Below are positions 4,947 through 5,379 of a stretch of DNA of 5,379 nucleotides, one piece after another. This stretch comes from Sedimentisphaerales bacterium. GTDB taxonomy: Bacteria > Planctomycetota > Phycisphaerae > Sedimentisphaerales > SM23-30. A program made the position numbers and the translations under genes. The stretch is from the NCBI GenBank assembly GCA_030634605.1, contig DAOWAK010000121.1:1-5379 (forward strand), in the 5' to 3' direction. Position 1 is the stretch's first letter, and each line of letters begins with the position of its first letter. The notes beneath the pieces are model-generated. The model did not search any database, was not told the origin of the DNA, and worked only from the letters and a program-made list of their open reading frames with translations.

Positions 4947-5379
4947 TCAGGATTGTCCGGTGATGAGTTTGGTGATTTTTTTGTGGGCTTTTTGTAGGCA
5001 GATGACCAGGACGGTGTCTTCGAGCTGGAAGACGGTTTCGGCGTGGGGAACGATAATTTCTGAATCTCTTTCCAAGGCGACGATGAGTGAGCCGGTGGGC
5101 AGTTGCAAGTCGCGGAGTTTGGCGCCGACGAAGTTTTCGCCTTCGACGGCAAGTTGGAGGACATGAGCGCGGCCTTGCTCGATATCAGCCAGTGAGGAGG
5201 ATTTTCCTTTCTGGAGCATGGCGAGGAATTCCTGGGCCATGACCATGCGGGGGCTGACGGCGCGGTCGATGCCCATTTGTTCCATGAGGTTGGCGTAGTC
5301 GGGGCGGTGGATGACGACGAGTACTTTTTTGACGCCGAGGGTTTTGGCCTGGATGGCGGACATGATGTTGGCTTCGTCG
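4947..5379 (-). CDS. trkA: TrkA-family potassium uptake regulator, C-terminal part (5' end outside window)
   Basis: The frame is open to the window edge and shows the last 144 or so residues; full TrkA proteins have about 450. It begins DEANIMSAIQAKTLGVKK, typical of the second NAD-binding RCK (TrkA-N) repeat. Then come HRPDYANLMEQMGIDRAVSPR and a C-terminal RCK_C (TrkA-C) domain from about ADIEQGRAHVLQLAV through LRDLQLPTGSLIVALERD and EDTVLVIC. TrkA is a cytoplasmic peripheral protein that gates the TrkH/TrkG potassium channel in response to nucleotides. No trkH lies in the window. The internal ATG at 5363 is not the start, since conserved family sequence precedes it. The stop is TGA at 4949-4947. 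A single-RCK KtrA-type protein cannot be fully excluded, but the DEANI and VSPR context favours TrkA. Confidence 0.88.
   Translation of the reverse strand, partial: DEANIMSAIQAKTLGVKKVLVVIHRPDYANLMEQMGIDRAVSPRMVMAQEFLAMLQKGKSSSLADIEQGRAHVLQLAVEGENFVGAKLRDLQLPTGSLIVALERDSEIIVPHAETVFQLEDTVLVICLQKAHKKITKLITGQS

Overview
The window reads as chromosomal DNA from a Gram-negative, probably anaerobic or facultatively anaerobic bacterium. An outer-membrane efflux lipoprotein implies a double membrane. An NfnA/NfnB-type flavin-based transhydrogenase pair is typical of organisms that run ferredoxin-linked metabolism. Intergenic DNA is crowded with short palindromic dispersed repeats of kinds I remember from Planctomycetes, deltaproteobacteria and several uncultured candidate phyla. 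No marker here fixes the phylum.

Layout. Positions 1-56 hold a degenerate A/T-rich dispersed repeat touching the end of the first gene. Positions 57-2375 (minus strand) are a two-gene operon, nfnA then nfnB, encoding the two subunits of NADH-dependent reduced ferredoxin:NADP+ oxidoreductase. Positions 2376-2749 are a divergent intergenic region with a strong-looking minus-strand promoter, an adjacent CRP/FNR-family-like palindrome, and a weaker plus-strand promoter candidate. Positions 2783-4174 (plus strand) encode a TolC/CusC-type outer-membrane factor with a lipoprotein signal; no pump or adaptor gene is visible with it. Positions 4175-4500 are a nest of non-coding repeats: a MITE-like element with terminal inverted repeats, a string of degenerate dispersed repeats, and two further palindromes. 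Positions 4500-4800 (minus strand) are the collapsed remains of an MNT/HEPN nucleotidyltransferase toxin-antitoxin module: the start of the MNT gene is joined out of frame to the tail of the HEPN gene. Positions 4947-5379 (minus strand) are the 3' end of a trkA-like potassium-uptake regulator gene that continues past the window edge.

Working together: only nfnA and nfnB form a clear functional unit. The other genes look like independent neighbours separated by repeat-rich spacers. I see no convincing undescribed system. The items most worth a second look are the internal-deletion MNT/HEPN remnant with its intact promoter, the 135-bp MITE-like element, and the CRP-like site placed as an activator site for the nfn promoter.
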